7,422 nt of DNA. Origin: JAJFUB01 sp964622325. GTDB taxonomy: Bacteria > Armatimonadota > Zipacnadia > Zipacnadales > UBA11051. The stretch covers positions 1 to 7,422 of the forward strand of contig CAZUOJ010000145.1 of the NCBI GenBank assembly GCA_964622325.1, given 5' to 3'. Of the stretch, positions 6,649 through 7,422 are shown piece after piece. The notes below the pieces were generated by a model. It ran no database searches, was not told the DNA's origin, and worked only from the letters and a program-made list of their open reading frames with translations. A program made the position numbers and the translations under genes. The first letter of the stretch is position 1; each line of letters begins with the position of its first letter.

Positions 6649-7422
6649 TTAATCCTCCCAGGGGCTGGCCACAAAGATAGCCTCGCCTGTCTCAATGGAA
6701 CGCAGCGCAGCCAGAGAAACTTGTAAAGCCCACAGGCCGTCTTCGCCGGAAGCGGCCACAGGCTTATCTTCGCGGATGGCAGCGGCAAAGGCGTTGAGCT
6801 GCGCCGGATGCATATCTGTATTTAAATCGGAATAGCTTTCGTGGAGGCCTGCTGGCCCCCAGAGCTCTATTTTTCGCGGCTCAATGTGCAACAAGCCCAA
6901 AGGCCCCAGACAATCCTCTAATGTCTGGCCTATCACACCTTTAGGCAAGCCCCAGCTCATAGACAACACGCCAATGTCCCCAGACTCATATTCCACAGTC
7001 ATCGCAAATGTGTCATATTGGGGATCAATGTCCGGCTTATCCGGCGATTGCGCCATAATTGTGAGGCCGCTGGCTTTCACGCGGACGGGATTGCTGCCAA
7101 ATATCACACGCCACTGATCCGTATAATGACAGCTGATGTCAAAAATTGGTCCGCCGCCAAGATGTTTATCCATAATCCAGGGCTTGGGGCGTATTTCCCA
7201 GGCACTGATATGCCGATACATCACAGGACGCCCCAGACGGCCCTGCTGGATAAGCTCGTGTGTGAGCTGCACTTGCTGCATAAATCGTTTACAAAAGCCG
7301 ATCGCGAGTTTCAGCCTCCGCTTCTCCGCTTCACGAATCATCTCCCGGGCCTCTGTTATATCCAGCGCAATCGGCTTTTCGCAGATGGCATTGCAGCCGA
7401 GTGCCAGTGCCGCCATTGTGCC
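6649..7422 (-). CDS. Gfo/Idh/MocA family NAD(P)-dependent oxidoreductase (partial, N-terminus outside window)
   Basis: The 257 visible residues are the end of the Rossmann domain and the whole C-terminal alpha/beta substrate domain. The frame is open through the window edge (Gly-Thr before the first Met), and the Met at 7416 lies inside the Rossmann fold just before the catalytic motif, so it is not the true start; about 90-100 residues are missing. Counting from that Met, the landmarks are CEKP at 12-15 with the catalytic Lys14, GGGPIFDISCHYTD at 87-100 (family pattern GGG-x(3)-D-x-G-x-H-x(2)-D, with His97 as probable catalytic residue and Ser95 where Gly is common), and a C-terminal HPAQLNAFAAAI helix. 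Members oxidise or reduce hydroxyl or keto groups of sugars, inositols and related compounds. It precedes the exported hydrolase by 120 bp in the same direction, suggesting a role in processing released sugars. Substrate specificity cannot be read from the fragment. Confidence 0.92.
   Translation of the reverse strand, partial: GTMAALALGCNAICEKPIALDITEAREMIREAEKRRLKLAIGFCKRFMQQVQLTHELIQQGRLGRPVMYRHISAWEIRPKPWIMDKHLGGGPIFDISCHYTDQWRVIFGSNPVRVKASGLTIMAQSPDKPDIDPQYDTFAMTVEYESGDIGVLSMSWGLPKGVIGQTLEDCLGPLGLLHIEPRKIELWGPAGLHESYSDLNTDMHPAQLNAFAAAIREDKPVAASGEDGLWALQVSLAALRSIETGEAIFVASPWED

Noticed and set aside
1033..7422. A Wlb-type pathway (Gfo/Idh/MocA dehydrogenase, DegT aminotransferase, beta-helix acetyltransferase) for 3-amino uronic sugars
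   Set aside because: The oxidoreductase is nearly 4 kb away from the pair and separated by the hydrolase and two gaps, and the acyltransferase has the NeuD/PglD two-domain layout and not the WlbB one. It remains a weak alternative.

Overview
All seven protein-coding genes in this window lie on the minus strand, so transcription runs from high to low coordinates. The mix is typical of uncultured, carbohydrate-oriented bacteria of the Planctomycetota/Lentisphaerota/Armatimonadota/Hydrogenedentota kind: a URO-D-type methyltransferase relative, a Gfo/Idh/MocA dehydrogenase, a DegT/StrS aminotransferase, a NeuD/PglD acyltransferase, a BKACE enzyme and a large secreted glycoside hydrolase. That placement is inferred from gene content only and is low confidence. 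No rRNA, tRNA, mobile element or CRISPR array is visible.

Layout in order of transcription. (1) 7422-6649: the C-terminal part of a Gfo/Idh/MocA oxidoreductase whose start lies outside the window. (2) A 120-bp gap with small inverted and direct repeats. (3) 6528-3871: an 885-residue exported clan GH-A glycoside hydrolase with N-terminal beta-sandwich modules. (4) A 161-bp gap. (5) A tightly packed block of five genes: BKACE (3709-2849), NeuD/PglD-like acyltransferase (2849-2196), DegT/ArnB-like PLP aminotransferase (2184-1033), URO-D-family protein (1023-88), and the start of a second exported protein (91-1, cut by the window edge). Their junctions are a 1-nt overlap, an 11-nt gap, a 9-nt gap and a 4-nt overlap, so they are almost certainly one operon with translational coupling.

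How the genes may work together (inference). The aminotransferase and the left-handed beta-helix acyltransferase are the classic pair that installs and N-acylates an amino group on a nucleotide sugar. A BKACE enzyme coupled to that acyltransferase is unusual. BKACE enzymes convert a beta-keto acid plus acetyl-CoA into acetoacetate plus a new acyl-CoA, so this one could supply a special acyl donor for an N-acyl sugar. The glycoside hydrolase and the second exported protein suggest that the locus also acts on a polysaccharide outside the cytoplasm.

The most striking sequence-level feature is extreme depletion of the trinucleotide GGT and its complement ACC. I counted only 12 in 7,422 bp (5 GGT and 7 ACC on the given strand), where about 230 would be expected at equal base frequencies. 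The depletion holds in every reading phase, so it appears to be a DNA-level property and not only a codon preference.
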